Below are positions 29,601 to 44,600 of a DNA stretch of 64,000 nt, one piece after another. A program made the translations under genes and the position numbers. The notes below the pieces were generated by a model. It did no database searches. It saw only the letters and a list, made by a program, of their open reading frames with translations, and was not told where the DNA came from. The DNA is from Chitinophaga niastensis. GTDB taxonomy: Bacteria > Bacteroidota > Bacteroidia > Chitinophagales > Chitinophagaceae. The stretch is from positions 372,001 through 436,000 of the forward strand of contig NZ_PYAW01000004.1 of NCBI RefSeq assembly GCF_003014755.1. The letters are read 5' to 3'. Each line of letters begins with the position of its first letter. Position 1 is the stretch's first letter.

Positions 29601-32600
29601 CCCGACGGCAATATTGAATACCTGGGCCGTATAGATGAACAGGTGAAGATCCGCGGCTACCGTATAGAATTGGGAGAAATAGAAAATGTACTGCAACAAT
29701 GTGACCAGGTAAATCAGGCAGTAGTATTGGTAAAAGCAGATGATAACGGTAATAAGTGGCTGGTAGGATACATTGTACCTAACGGCACATTTGATAAAGC
29801 AGTTATACTCGCTTATCTGAAAGATAAATTACCTGAATATATGGTACCCGCCCTGTTGGTGGAACTGGAAAAAATCCCGCTGACAGCTAACGGTAAAATA
29901 GATAAAAAAGCCTTACCAGACCCTGATGGAAGCGCGCTTGCCAGCAGGGAGTATGTAGCCCCCCGTAATGAAACAGAGCAGGTGCTGGCAGACATCTGGC
30001 AGGAGTTGCTGGGTATACAACGGGTAGGCATACACGATAATTTCTTTGAATTAGGTGGACACTCCTTATTGTCTATGCGCATGATGTCTGCTTTACGGAA
30101 AAAACTGCAGCGGGAAGTGTCTGTAAAATCTTTATTTCTGCATGCTACCGTTGCGTCATTAGCAACATATATAGCAGCAGCACATTCCGGTGAACAGCTG
30201 CTGTTGCCTGCGCTGGAAGTATATCCGCGTCCGCCGCAGATACCGCTTTCGTTTGGCCAGGAACGTTTATGGTTTATTGATCAGCTGGAAGGAAGTGTAC
30301 ATTATCATTTACCTGCTGTTTTCCGCCTGAAAGGAAACCTGGATATTACTGCTTTGTCAGATGCGCTGCAAACAATTGTAAACAGGCATGAAGTGCTGCG
30401 CACGGTGGTGGAAGAAACCAATGGCAGTGCGTACCAGCGGATAAAAGACAAAGATGGCTGGGAGTTAACGATCATCAATGACGCCATCGATGTGGATGCA
30501 TTACAGGCAGCAATAAAATCATTTATTGCCACGCCTTTTGATTTGTCTGCCGACTATATGCTGCGTGCCAGGTTAATCATACAAAACAACGGAGAATATA
30601 TACTGGCGGTAGTAATGCATCACATTGCATCAGATGGTTGGTCGGTAGGTGTTATCATCCGCGAACTGGAAGAATTATACACAGCATATACCAGCCGCCG
30701 CACACCGCAGCTGAACACATTAGCAGTGCAGTACGCCGATTATGCTATCTGGCAACGGACACATTTATCCGGTGGCATCTTACATCAGCAACTGGACTAC
30801 TGGAAAAATAAATTGAATGGGGTAGCGGCATTAAACCTGCCAACAGACCGTGTACGGCCTGCTATGCAAAGTACCCGTGGCGCTACCAGTTTATTTCGGC
30901 TGGATGCTGCGCTGATTGCACAGTTACAGGCATTGTCGCTGGAACAGGGCACTACTTTGTTTATGACATTGCTGGCTGCTTTCAAGGTATTGTTATATCG
31001 TTACAGCGGACAGGATGATATTTGTGTAGGGACTCCTATAGCTGGCAGAACGCAGCAGGAAACTGAAGCACTGGCAGGCTTTTTTGTAAATACCCTGGCA
31101 CTGCGCAGCGACCTGGGTAACAATCCGTCATTTACCACTTTACTGCAACAGGTAAAACAAACCATGCTGGGCGCATACGATAACCAGGATGTGCCTTTTG
31201 AAAAAGTGGTAGAGATGGTGGTAAAGGACAGGGACATGAGCCGGAGCCCTTTATTCCAGGTAGTATTTGCATTTCAGAATATGCCTGATGTGGGAGATCT
31301 TCGTTTAGGCGATGTAGTTGTATTGTCTGAGCCGGCGGTTAACAGTACTACAAAATTTGACCTCACTTTTATTCTGCAGGAAAACCCGGATGGCATCACT
31401 GCTGATGTAGAATATTGTATTGATCTGTTCGATGCAGCTACAGTTGAACGGATGACTATCCACTTTGAACAATTGTTACGGTCTGTGGTAAACACGCCGG
31501 CAGCACTGATCGGCAGCTTGCCAATGCTACCGTTCAGTGAGGAAGAACAATTGCTGATCACCTTTAACGACAGCCTGACAGGTTATCCGCTTGATAAAAA
31601 TATTGTAGACTTATTCAGCAGTCAGGCAGTACTTACGCCGGATGCAGTAGCCGTAATATTTGAAGAAACAACGCTGACATATAAAACACTGGACGAACGG
31701 TCATCACAGCTGGCGCATTGCCTGATCAGCAAAGGTGTGGAGGCCGAAACATTTGTGCCCATCTGTATAGAACGATCTCTGGAGATGATCATTGGTATAC
31801 TCGGCATATTAAAAGCAGGTGGCGTGTATGTGCCTATGGACCCGGATTATCCGGCGGAGCGCATTGAGTACATGCTGGAAGATACCAATGCTACTGTTAT
31901 TGTAAGCAGCAACACCTGTGTAAACAGCTTCACCACCACCATTGATATTATTACCCTGGATGGTGACCTTACTATCATCAGCCGGTACCCAACAACTGCG
32001 CCCGATATTATCATCCGTCCCGAACACCTGGCATATGTAATCTATACTTCCGGGTCTACCGGTAAGCCCAAAGGCGTGATGATTGAACATAGAAATGTGG
32101 TGAGATTATTTGAAACAGATGTGCCATTATATGATTTCAATGCATCAGATGTGTGGACGATGTTTCACTCCTTCTGTTTTGACTTCTCTGTTTGGGAAAT
32201 GTATGGCGCCTTGTTCTATGGTGGAAAGGTGATTGTGGTGCCTAAGCATATTGCGCAGGATGCCATGGCATTTGGAGAGCTCATTAAAGCCAAAGGCGTC
32301 ACTATCTTAAATCAAACACCATCAGCATTTTATGTGTTGCAGGATTACCTCACTGCCAACACCGACACTGTACCCGTGCGCTACGTTATTTTTGGCGGTG
32401 AAGCATTGAACCCTGCAAAGGTAAAGCCATGGCTGCAACGGTACGCCGACAGCCGGCTTATTAATATGTACGGTATTACAGAAACTACTGTGCATGTTAC
32501 TTACCAGGAACTGGATGTTACCCGTTTGAGCAGCAGTAGTGTAATTGGTAAAGCTATTCCTACTTTAAGTTTATATGTATTAGATGCTTATCAGCAGCTG

Positions 32601-35600
32601 GCGCCAATAGGGGTGGCCGGGGAAATGTATGTGGGCGGAGCTGGTCTGGCAAGAGGATATTTAAACCGTCCGGAATTAACGGCGGCAAAATTTATTCCTC
32701 ATCCTTTCAGCAAAGAAAATGAAGACCGCCTTTACAGAACAGGTGATCTGGGCAGATGGTTGCCTGATGGCACAATAGAATATTTAGGCAGAATTGATGA
32801 CCAGGTAAAGATCCGCGGCTTCAGAATTGAATTGGGTGAGATAGAAAGCGTATTACAGGCATGCGAACTGGTAAGCCAGGCGGTAGTGCTGGCAAAAGGC
32901 GATAGTGCCGATAAAAAACGCCTGGTAGGATACATCGTACCCCAGGGAAATTTTGATAAGGAAGGGATTACCACTTATCTGAAAGGAAAACTGCCGGATT
33001 ACATGGTTCCTGCTTTGTTGGTGGAGCTGGAAAAATTACCACTTACTTCCAATGGTAAAGTTGATAAGAAATCGTTACCGGATCCGGATGCCGGTGCTTT
33101 GCTAACCAATACTTATATAGCACCGCGAAATGAGACAGAACAGATATTGGCAGATATCTGGAAAGATTTACTGGGCATAGAACGTGTAGGCGTGCACGAT
33201 AGTTTCTTTGAACTGGGCGGCGATTCTATCATCACCATCCAGGTCGTAAGCCGGGCTAAACGTGCGGGTTACACCTTGCAGCCACGTGATTTGTTTATAC
33301 ACCAAACAATTGCTGAATTGTCTTTACTGTTATCTTCCGGAAAGAGCCAGGTTGCTGTTGGTGAACAAGGCATATTAACCGGCAATAGTGGTTTGTTGCC
33401 CATTCAGCAATGGTATTTTGAAACAGCAGGATCAACAACTGCACACTATAATCAGCATGCGTTATTAAATATTGATAAAAACGTAGCTGCTTCAACGTTA
33501 GCCTCCGCTATATCGCAGTTAACCGGATATCATGATGCACTGCGCTTTACCTATACCCGCGATGAGCAGGGCTGGAAGCAGAAGTACGGTGCTTACGAAA
33601 GCAAACTGGAAATAATAGACCTGCAATTGGTGGCAGCAGATCAGTTAGCTACCCAATTAGCAGCATATGCAGATCAGTATCATAAAAGCCTGGATATCAC
33701 ACAGGGCATACTATTCCGTCCGGTGTTATTTTTAATGCCAGGCGGGGAAGTGAATAACCGCTTATTACTGATTATTCATCACCTGGCTGTGGATGGCGTT
33801 TCATGGCGCTTCCTGCTGGAAGACCTTGAACACTTGCTGAAAAGCGGGGAAGGACTACCAGCCGGCAAAAGCAGCTCTTACCGGCAGTGGTATGAGGCAT
33901 TGGTGAATTATAGTCAACGTCGTCGTTTACTGAGCCAGGAGCCATATTGGAACCGTATAGTGGAAAACAAGCTGCCACTGTACGTACCTGGTAATTATAC
34001 CGGTGAGATAACTAGAGCGGATATACGTAATTACGAATCGCGTTTATCTGCGCAGCAAACACAACGTTTGTTGCAGGAGGTGCCGCGTACTTATCATACT
34101 GAAATCAATGATATCCTGTTAAGTGCACTCGCACTTACTTTATCTGCCTGGAATAATACTTCAAAAGTATTGATAGGGTTGGAAGGACATGGCCGTGAAG
34201 ATATTGCACCTGGTATAGATACCAGTCATACAGTAGGCTGGTTTACCAACCTGTACCCGGTGCTGCTGGAAGTAAATGACAGCAGTCAGATAAGCAGCGT
34301 GTTGAAAAATGTGAAGGAACAATTGCGGCAGGTACCTGATAAAGGATTAGGCTATGGCGTATTGAAATACATCAGTCAATCCCCATCGCTGCAGGGCAAT
34401 GATCCATGGGAGATCATATTTAATTATCTCGGACAGGCAGATAATGCTGTAAATACAGGTGGCTATTTAAGTATGGCCAAAGAGCCTTCCGGTGCAGATA
34501 CAGGTGACGCATACCCGGTAAGAGAAAAGCTGGCGGTGAACAGTATCATTCAGGGTGGTGAACTGATTTTACAATGGGATTACAGCCATAAACATTTTGA
34601 TGCTGCCGGTATAGAAAAGCTGGCTACTGCTTACCTGGCTAACCTGGAACTGCTGATCAATCATTGTGTACAGACCGCACCTGCTTATACGCCGTCTGAT
34701 TACGGGCTGGGCGGAGTGATCACAAATGAAGCACTGGATGAATTTTTGGATGCACTTTACAATGGAGCACCCAGACGTAACCAGGTAGCCGGCATTTACA
34801 AATTGAGCGGACTGCAGGAGGGTATGTTGTTCCACGGCGTATATGATGAACAGGCAGGTACTTACGTAGAGCAGTTTACAGCTGAGTTGACTGACCTGCA
34901 GGAAGATATCTTCCGCGAAAGCTGGGCGCATTTGCTGAGATGTCATAGCATTTTACGAAGTGGTTTTTATACAGATGCTTTCAGTATTCCTGTACAATGT
35001 GTATACCATGAAGTGCAGTTGCCAATCGTAATACATGATTATCGCCATTATAATAAAGAAGAGCAGGAGCAGGCAATAAAAGAATGGGAAGCTGCTGATC
35101 GCCGCCAGGGATTTGATTTTGCGGCTGCACCACTGATGCGTATTTCATTAATACGTTTGGATGAAAATCATTACCACTTGTTATGGACTTTCCATCATAT
35201 TTTAATAGACGGATGGTCACTTCCTTTGTTGATGGAATCTTTGCTGAATACCTATGAATTACTGATCAGCGGGAAATCATTGCCGGCGGTTAAAGAAGAC
35301 CGCTTTGAAGATTATATATCATATCTCCGGAGTCGTGATAAAGAAGCGGAAGAGGCATATTGGCGTGGTTATATGAAACCCGTCAATGAGGCTACGCTGC
35401 TTCCTTTTATAAGCGCAGTGGCAGACCGGACCAAAGGATCAGGTGAATTTAAGCAGGAGAGATTACAGCTGGATGCTGCTACTACGGAAACGATCACGCA
35501 TTTTGTACAACATGCCAGGATCACTATTAATACATTGATGCAGGGCGTGTGGGCGTACCTGTTATATCGTTATACCGGTCGTACGCAGGTAGTGTACGGG

Positions 35601-38600
35601 GCAACGGTGTCAGGCAGACCGGAAAATTTATCCGGTGTGGAAGAGCGGGTGGGCCTCTACATCAATACGATACCATTGCAGGCAACGGTAAATGAACAAA
35701 CAGACATCATTACCTGGTTGCAGGCATTGCAGGTGGATCAGCTACAGAGCCGGGAATACCAGTACACTCCTTTGAATGAAATTCAACGCTGGACAGGTGT
35801 AAAGGGCGATCTGTTTGATAGTTTACTGGTATTTGAAAATTTCCCGGTAAGTAAAGTGCTGGCTGCCCAATCATGGCAGCTGCAGGTAGAAAATGCCGCA
35901 GTGCGGGAACAAACTAACTATCCTTTAGATGTGGTGATTGCAGCCGCAGAAGAAATAACCATCCAGTTCGATTATAACGCGCATCTGCTGGAACCGTTTT
36001 ATGTGGAGTCAATAGCAGCGCATTTTAAGCAGGTATTGTTACAGGTGGTAGCCAAAGAGGCAGATAAACTGGGAGATATTGAACTGCTCACAGCCGGCGA
36101 ATACCAACTACTGCTGGAAACATTCAATAATACAGCGGCTGAATATCCTCATGAAGCTACCATTACCGAGTTGTTTGAAGCACAGGCTGCACGTACACCG
36201 GATGCCACAGCACTGGTATTTGATGGCAGCATACTTACCTATAAAGAGCTGGATGAACGCGCCAATCAATTGGGGCATTATCTGCGTACGCAGGGTGTTG
36301 CAGCCAATAGCCTGGTACCTGTATGTATAGCGCGTTCCATGGAAATGATGGTGGCTATATTAGGTATCCTGAAAGCCGGAGGTGCCTACGTGCCTATCGA
36401 TCCGGAGTATCCTGCTGAAAGGATAGCTTTTGTATTGAATGATTGTGGCGCCAGGGGCGTAGTGGTAACAACAGCAGCACATACAGCGATGTTAACTGCA
36501 TTAAATAGCGGAAGACAGCTGATATACGCAAATGAATTAGACCAACAATATGCCGGCCAGCCTGTCACCCGTGTATACAACGGTGCAGCGGCGGAGAGCC
36601 TTGCCTATGTGATCTATACTTCGGGTTCTACAGGTAAACCTAAAGGAGTAATGATTACGCATAAATCTGTAGTGAACCTGATTACTTATCAGCAGGAACA
36701 TTTTGGTGTTGACCAAAACGACCGGATATTGCAGTTCTCCAACTATTGTTTTGATGCCGCCGTAGAACAACAATACCTGGCGCTGTTTAGTGGTGCCACA
36801 TTGGTATTAATACCTGAAAATGTGCGGCTGGATAAACAATTATTTGAACAATTACTCCATAGGGAAAGGATCACACACCTGCACACTACACCGGGCTTCC
36901 TGGTAACGATTACACCCGGTAGCTATGGTGGTTTGAAACGGGTAATATCCGGCGGTGAAGCCTGCAGCATACAACTGGCGAATGCCTGGTGTAAATATGC
37001 CGGCTTCTATAACGAGTACGGACCAACGGAAACTACTGTTACCGCTACAGAATTTTTATATACACCGGATAACGGAAGTAATAAGGATATTGTTCCGATT
37101 GGAAAACCATTGGGTAATACACGCGCTTATATTTTGGATACTAACAGGAAACCGGTTCCTGTAGGGGTTTCCGGTGAATTATATATTGGTGGTGTACAAG
37201 TAGCACATGGTTACCTCAATATGCCGGTACTCACCAATGAAAGATTTATAAAAGACCATTTTAGCGGCGCTCCGGATGCAACGCTGTATAAAACAGGAGA
37301 CTTATGCCGTTGGCTGCCGGATGGCACTATCGCGTACCTGGGACGTATAGATGAACAGGTGAAGATCCGCGGTTACCGTATTGAATTAGGTGAAATAGAA
37401 ACGGTGCTGGAAGAATGCGACCTGGTAGACCGCGCGGTAGTAACAGCGGTATCAGAAAAATATGGTCATCATCTTCATAAACGCCTGGTAGCATATGTAG
37501 TGCCGGCCGGTGACTTTGATAAGGAAGGTATCCTTGCTTATCTGCAACGGAAACTCCCTAATTACATGGTGCCTGCATTAGTGATCAGCATCGATAAATT
37601 GCCATTAACAACCAATGGCAAGATCGATAAAAAAGCCCTCCCTGATCCGGATATGGGTGTATTGATAACAAATGCGTATGTAGCGCCAGGCAGTGAAATA
37701 GAATATGCCCTGGTAGCTATCTGGCAGGAATTGCTGAATGTACCACGTATAGGGATACACGATAATTTCTTTGAGCTTGGTGGCGATTCTATTATAACGA
37801 TCCAGGTAGTGAGCAGGGTAAGACGTGCAGGCTATGAGCTGCAACCCCGCGACATTTTTACGTATCAGACCATTGGCCGCTTGTCTGCACTGATCTCCGG
37901 TCAAAGCCACACAGTATCTACCGGCGAACAGGGCATACTTGCTGGTAGCAGCGGTTTATTACCTATTCAACAGCGATATTTTGAAACAACAGGTTTAACA
38001 GATGCTTATTTTAATCAGCGTATTTTATTATCTGTAGATAAAAACGTTGATCCATCTGCGTTATCAGCTGCTATCAGCACATTGCTTCAGTACCACGATG
38101 CCCTGCGATTTGTATATACTTATGGAGAACATGGCTGGCAGCAAACCTATGGCGCCTGGGAAGGAGAGCTGGAAGTGGCCGATCTGACAACCATAACATC
38201 AGGCAGCCTCGCAGATAAAATAGTAGAATATGGCAACAGTTATCATCGCAGCCTGGATGTGGAACAAGGAATATTACTGCGCACAGTACTGTTTCTGACA
38301 CCGGAAGAAGAAGCTGATAACCGTTTGCTGATCATGATTCATCACCTCGCAATAGATGGTGTGTCATGGAGAATATTATTGGAAGATCTTGAGTTATTAT
38401 TAAAAGAGGATACCAGTATAACAGCTGATGTATTAGGCCCCAAGAGCAGCTCTTACCGGCAGTGGTACACGGCACTGGCAGATTATGGACATCGTCGCCG
38501 TTTACTGAGCCAGGAAGCCTGGTGGAAAAAAGTAGTCGCCAATTATACACCTTTACCTACAGCAAATATATACGAGGGAAAAGTAACGGTAACGGATATA

Positions 38601-41600
38601 GGTCACCGGGAAGTAAGGCTCAGCGCATTACACACGCAACAGTTATTGCAGGAGGTACCCCGTGCTTACCATACAGAAGTTAATGATATATTATTAGCTG
38701 CGCTGGCACTTACTTTATCTGCCTGGAGCAATGCGGCCAAAATAGTTGTAGGACTGGAAGGGCATGGTCGTGAAGACATCGCCACCGGTATTGATACAAG
38801 TCATACGGTGGGCTGGTTTACCACCATGTATCCCGTATTGCTGGAAGTGCCCACAGGTACGGATATAGGGGATCTGCTGAAAGCGGTGAAAGAACAATTG
38901 CGCCAGGTGCCTGGTAAAGGAATAGGCTATGGCATATTGAAGTATATCAGCAAAGCAGATTATTTACAAGGCAAAGACCCCTGGGATATTGTGTTTAATT
39001 ACCTGGGGCAAGCAGATAATGTGGTGAAGGAGCAGGGCTTGCTGAAGATGGCACCGGAACCTGCTGGTGATGGTATTGCAGCAGATTTTCCTTTCACTGA
39101 TAAGTTAGCGGTAGACAGCATTATCCAGGGCGGTGAACTGATTGTCCAATGGCGGTACAGCAGCAAACATTTTGATGTGGAAAGCATTGAACAATTGGCT
39201 GCCACTTATTTATCGCACCTGCAATCATTTATAAAACACTGTACAACACTGACTGCACCTGTCTTTACATCATCAGATTACGGACTGGGAGCAGTAATCA
39301 CCAATGAAGAGCTGGACAAATTTTTAGATGCACCTTATAACGGAGCTCCGAGACGTGGCCAGGTTGAAAGTATATACCGGTTAAGTGGTTTACAGGAAGG
39401 GATGTTGTTCCATAGTTTGTATAATGAGGAAGGAGGTGCTTACATTGAGCAATTCAGCTGTGAACTCACGGATGTGGATATATCAGTCTTCCGTCAGAGT
39501 TGGATGCATTTATTGCAACGGCATACTATTCTGCGCAGTGGCTTCTACTATGATGCGTTTGCGGTTCCGGTACAATGTGTTTACCGTGAAGTATCATTAC
39601 CATTTACGATACATGATTATCGCCACCTGAATGAGGAAGAACAACAAAAGGCATTAAAAGAATTTGCGCAGGCAGATGATCTCAAAGCATTTGATTTCAG
39701 CGCTGCACCGTTGATGCGCTTTAACATGATCCGCATACGGGAAAATGTTTACAGGTCATTCTGGACATCTCATCACATATTATCAGATGGCTGGTCCATG
39801 TCGGTGTTGATGGAAGAACTACTAACCACTTATGAATTGTTGTCGAAAGGCGCACCTGTGCCGGTAGCTGCAACAGATCATTATGAAGCTTATATCCGTT
39901 ACCTGGATCAGCGTGATAAAGAACAGGAGGAACAGTATTGGCGCAGTGCCATGGAAGGAAGAGGGGAAGGATGTTTGCTGCCATTTATTAACGCTACCAC
40001 CGCACGTACAAAAGGTGAAGGTACCTACAAGGGAATGGAGCGTGGCCTGGATACCGCTACTACTGCCCGTTTGGCCAGTTATGCCCATCAGCATCGCATT
40101 ACACCCAGTACTGTGATGGAAGGCGTATGGGCGTACCTGTTATATCGTTATACTGGTCAAAATGATATCGTATATGGTGTTACTGTATCCGGTCGTCCGG
40201 AAGATTTGCCGGGAGTAGAGTCAGGCGTGGGGCTGTATATCAACACCTTGCCATTGCATACCCGGTTGGAAGCTAATACAAGTATTGTGCACTGGCTGGA
40301 GGCATTACAAACCAGCCAGCTGCAAAGCAGGGAATATCAGTATACTGCACTCAGTGATATACAGCAATGGGCAAATGTAGCTGGCGATCTGTTTGACAGC
40401 TCCATCACTTTCCAGAATTTCCCGGCAAGTGCAGTGCTGGCATCTAAAACCTGGGAATTGAAGGTCAGTGATGTACAGGTGCATCCGCATACAAACTATC
40501 CTTTAACGATCATCATAGGTATTGCCGCGCAAACCAGCCTGTTATTTACCTATAACAGTGATCTGTTACCTACTTTTTATGTAGATAAAATCAGCCGGCA
40601 TTTTGAGCAGGTGCTGCTGCAAATATTAGATAATGATAATGCTACTATCGGAGATCTTGATCTGCTGACATTACCTGAACGCCAGGAACTGCTGCTGGCA
40701 GCTAATAACAGCTTGTTTGAATATGCTAAGGATAATACATTTATTGAATTGTTCCAGGCACAGGTAGCTGCTACGCCGGATGCCACTGCACTGGTATTTG
40801 AAGGGAGTTCACTGACTTACAGTGAACTGGATATACGGGCTAATCAGCTGGCATATCACCTGCGCAGAAAGGGCGTGAAGGAAAATACACTGGTTCCCAT
40901 CTGCATAGAACGCTCGCTGGATATGATAACAGGTATACTTGGTATCCTGAAGGCCGGTGGCGCTTATGTTCCGATAGAACCTGATTTTCCGGCAGAAAGA
41001 ATAAAATATATGCTGGAAGACACCGGCGCTACTGTCATCGTAAGCAGTGCTGCAGCCAGTGCTGTATTGCCGGTCGATATCTCCACACATATTGTTATGC
41101 TGGATGACGACTGGGAAAAAATATGCACTTATCCAACAACGCCGCCGGAAATACTGCCACTGCCGGATCAGTTATTGTATGTGATCTATACTTCGGGTAG
41201 TACCGGTACACCTAAAGGGGTGCTGATTACGCACCGCAACCTGGCGGATTATGTGGGAGGTCTGCGTGCACATGTAAATATAGATAGTTGCCGTTCATTC
41301 GGCCTGCTGTCCAGTATCGCTACGGATTTGGGTAATACTGTTTTATACAGTGCTTTAGTTACTGGTAGCGCCCTGCATTTGTTTGCAAAAACAACCATCA
41401 ATGATGCAGAAAGTATACAGACTTATTTTGCAACACATCCGGTTGATTGTATCAAAATTGTTCCATCACATTGGAAAGCATTGTGTGAGCCGGGTCGTTT
41501 ATTATTGCCGCAACAGTTGCTCATCTTTGGTGGAGAGGCGCTGGAAGCAGCGGTGATAGCTGATATCCGCTCTTCCGGTACAGATTGCACAATAGTGAAT

Positions 41601-44600
41601 CACTACGGACCAACGGAAACGACTATAGGAAAATTATTGCATGTGGTACAATCCGATGCTGTTTATGAACAGGTAGTACCTATTGGCAAGCCATTTTCAA
41701 GCACGCGTATTTATGTAGTTAGTCCAGACGGACAACTATGCCCGGCAGGTGTTCCCGGTGAACTGTATATTGGCGGCGATGGCGTAGCACAAGGTTATCT
41801 GAATAATGAAGCATTAACAGATGGCCGTTTTATAACAGATCCTTTTACACCTGAAAATCAACAAAAATTATATCGTACCGGTGATAGGGTAAAATATCTG
41901 CCCGACGGTAATATTGTTTTCCTCGGCCGTGTTGATGACCAGGTGAAGATCCGTGGTTATCGCGTAGAGCCGGGTGAGATCAGCCGCGTCTTAACTGGTT
42001 GCGTGCTGGTAAGTCAGGCAGTAGTGGTAGCGAAACAGGATCACAGCGGTAACAACCGCCTCATTGGTTATATAATACCACAGGGAGATTTCGATAGTAT
42101 AGCTATCACAACTTATCTGAGGGAACAGCTACCGGAATATATGGTGCCTGCCGCCCTGATAGCCGTTGACCATTTTCCATTAATGGCAAATGGTAAGATA
42201 GATAAGAGAGCATTACCTGATCCGGATATCTCAGCAGGAGCCGAAAGTGTTATGCCGGAAACCGCTATGGAAAAGGCCCTGGCGAGTATCTGGTCTGTTT
42301 TACTGGAAGTAGAACGGATAGGCATACACGATGATTTCTTCGCGCTGGGAGGACATTCACTACTGGCTATCCGCGTAATATCTGCGGTAAGAAAACAGCT
42401 GGGCGTGGAAGTAGCTATTGGTGATATTTTCGACTATCCTACCATTGCTGCTTTATCTGCCGTGTTGCAGCAACAACAGGAAGTGAGTACGGTACCTGCA
42501 TTAACCGCTGCCAGGAGGCCCGATTACATTCCGCTTTCGTATAGCCAGGAACGTTTGTGGTTCATTGACCAGCTGGAGGGTACAATACAGTATCATATTC
42601 CAACTGTACTGCGGTTAAAAGGAGCCCTTCATCAGGAAGCATTGCAGTATGCCCTGCAAACAATCGTGAACCGCCACGAGGCACTGCGTACGGTGATAAA
42701 AGAAACAGAGGGATTACCTTATCAGCTGGTGTTGGAAAAAGACCAATGGCAACTGGCGGTAGTTACAGATGCTGTCTGGAAAGAAAATGGTATCTCCTTA
42801 CAAACCTATATACAACAGTTAATTACAACACCATATGATCTGGCAGCAGATCATATGCTGCGGGTACATTTAATTACACTGGATCATTCCGAACATATAC
42901 TGGTGGTAACCCTGCATCATATTGCTTCTGATGGCTGGTCTTCAGGTATTATGGTGAAAGAATTAATTGCATTGTATGATGCTCATCTCGCAGGCCACAC
43001 CGCACAGTTGCCGGTGTTGGATATACAGTATGCCGATTATGCTATCTGGCAACGTAATTATTTATCCGGTGCGGTATTGGAAGAAAAACTGGATTACTGG
43101 AAAAATAAATTGTCGGGGGTAACTACACTGGATCTGCCTACCGATTTTGTACGGCCGGCTGTTCAGTATATGCATGGTGCAACCGGAAAATTCAGACTGA
43201 ATAAAGCACTGACAGAACAATTGCAGGCATTGTCAAAACAGCAGGGTACTACCTTATTTATGACGTTGCTGGCGGCTTATAAAGTATTGTTATACCGTTA
43301 CAGCCATCAAACAGATGTTTGTGTAGGTACGCCAATCGCCGGCAGAACACAACAGGAAGTAGAAGGACTCATCGGATTTTTTGTAAATACACTGGCTTTA
43401 CGCAGTGACCTGAGTAATAATCCTTCCTTCACTGCTTTACTGCAACAAATAAAACAAACTACGCTCGGTGCTTATGAACACCAGGATATGCCTTTTGAAA
43501 AAATAGTGGAGGCCGTGGTGAAAAGCCGGGATATGAGCCGCAGCCCTTTGTTCCAGGTGATGTTTGTAATGCAGAATACACCGGAAGCGCCTGATCTGCA
43601 CTTAGGAGAAGTACAGTTGCTGCGTGAAACAACGGAGCATATGTCGGCTGCCTATGACCTCACATTTGTGATGGAAGAAGAAGGAGGTGGTATCAATGGC
43701 TACGTAGAATATTGCAGCGACTTGTTTAGTGCAGAAACAATAGACCGGATGATGCTGCATTTTGAGCAACTCATCAAATCTATAGTAAGTACGCCTGCGC
43801 AAAAAGCAGGCACGTTGCAAATGCTTCCTGCTGCTGAAGAACAGTTGTTGCTGACAGCGTTTAATGATACTGCCGTGGCTTATCCATCCGATAAAACAGT
43901 TGTTGATTTATTGACTGCACAGGCGCTGCAAACCCCTGATGCCACAGCACTGATATATGATGATGAAAAACTCACCTATAAAGAACTGGAGGAACGTGCT
44001 AACCAGGTGGCCCGCTACCTGCACAAACAGGGCGTTACAAAAGAGATGCTGGTACCTGTTTGTATGGAGCGGTCGTTTGATATGGTAGTGAGTATACTGG
44101 GTATCCTTAAAGCAGGAGGGGCGTATGTTCCGATTGATCCGGAGTACCCTGCGGCACGTATCAGCTATATGCTGACAGACACCAATGCCAGCATTGTTAT
44201 TACCAGCAATAAATGCCTGGATAAATTACCGATAACACAAAATCTTCAGATCATTAGCATAGATGATGACTGGCGCAGTATCCGGAGATATGCTAAAACA
44301 GCTGTTGCCACTATACCTGCACCTGATCAGCTGGTCTATGTAATTTATACTTCAGGTTCTACAGGTAAACCCAAGGGGGTAATGATAGAACACAAAGGAT
44401 TAGTGAATTTATCGTCGAGTCAGGCGACTGCATTTGGATTAAGTGCAGGCATGAAAACGCTGCAATTTGCCTCTTTTGGATTTGATGCCTCCTGTTCTGA
44501 AATATTTGTTACACTTCTCAGCGGTGGTGTGTTGGTATTACCACATAAAGAAGATCTTTTATCTGCAGATAGTTTTGCTGCGCTGCTTAACAAACATGAG

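Noticed and set aside
25707..30018. Transposon or insertion sequence as explanation for the long direct repeats
   Set aside because: The repeats are entirely coding for adenylation-domain sequence in frame, with no inverted ends or transposase.
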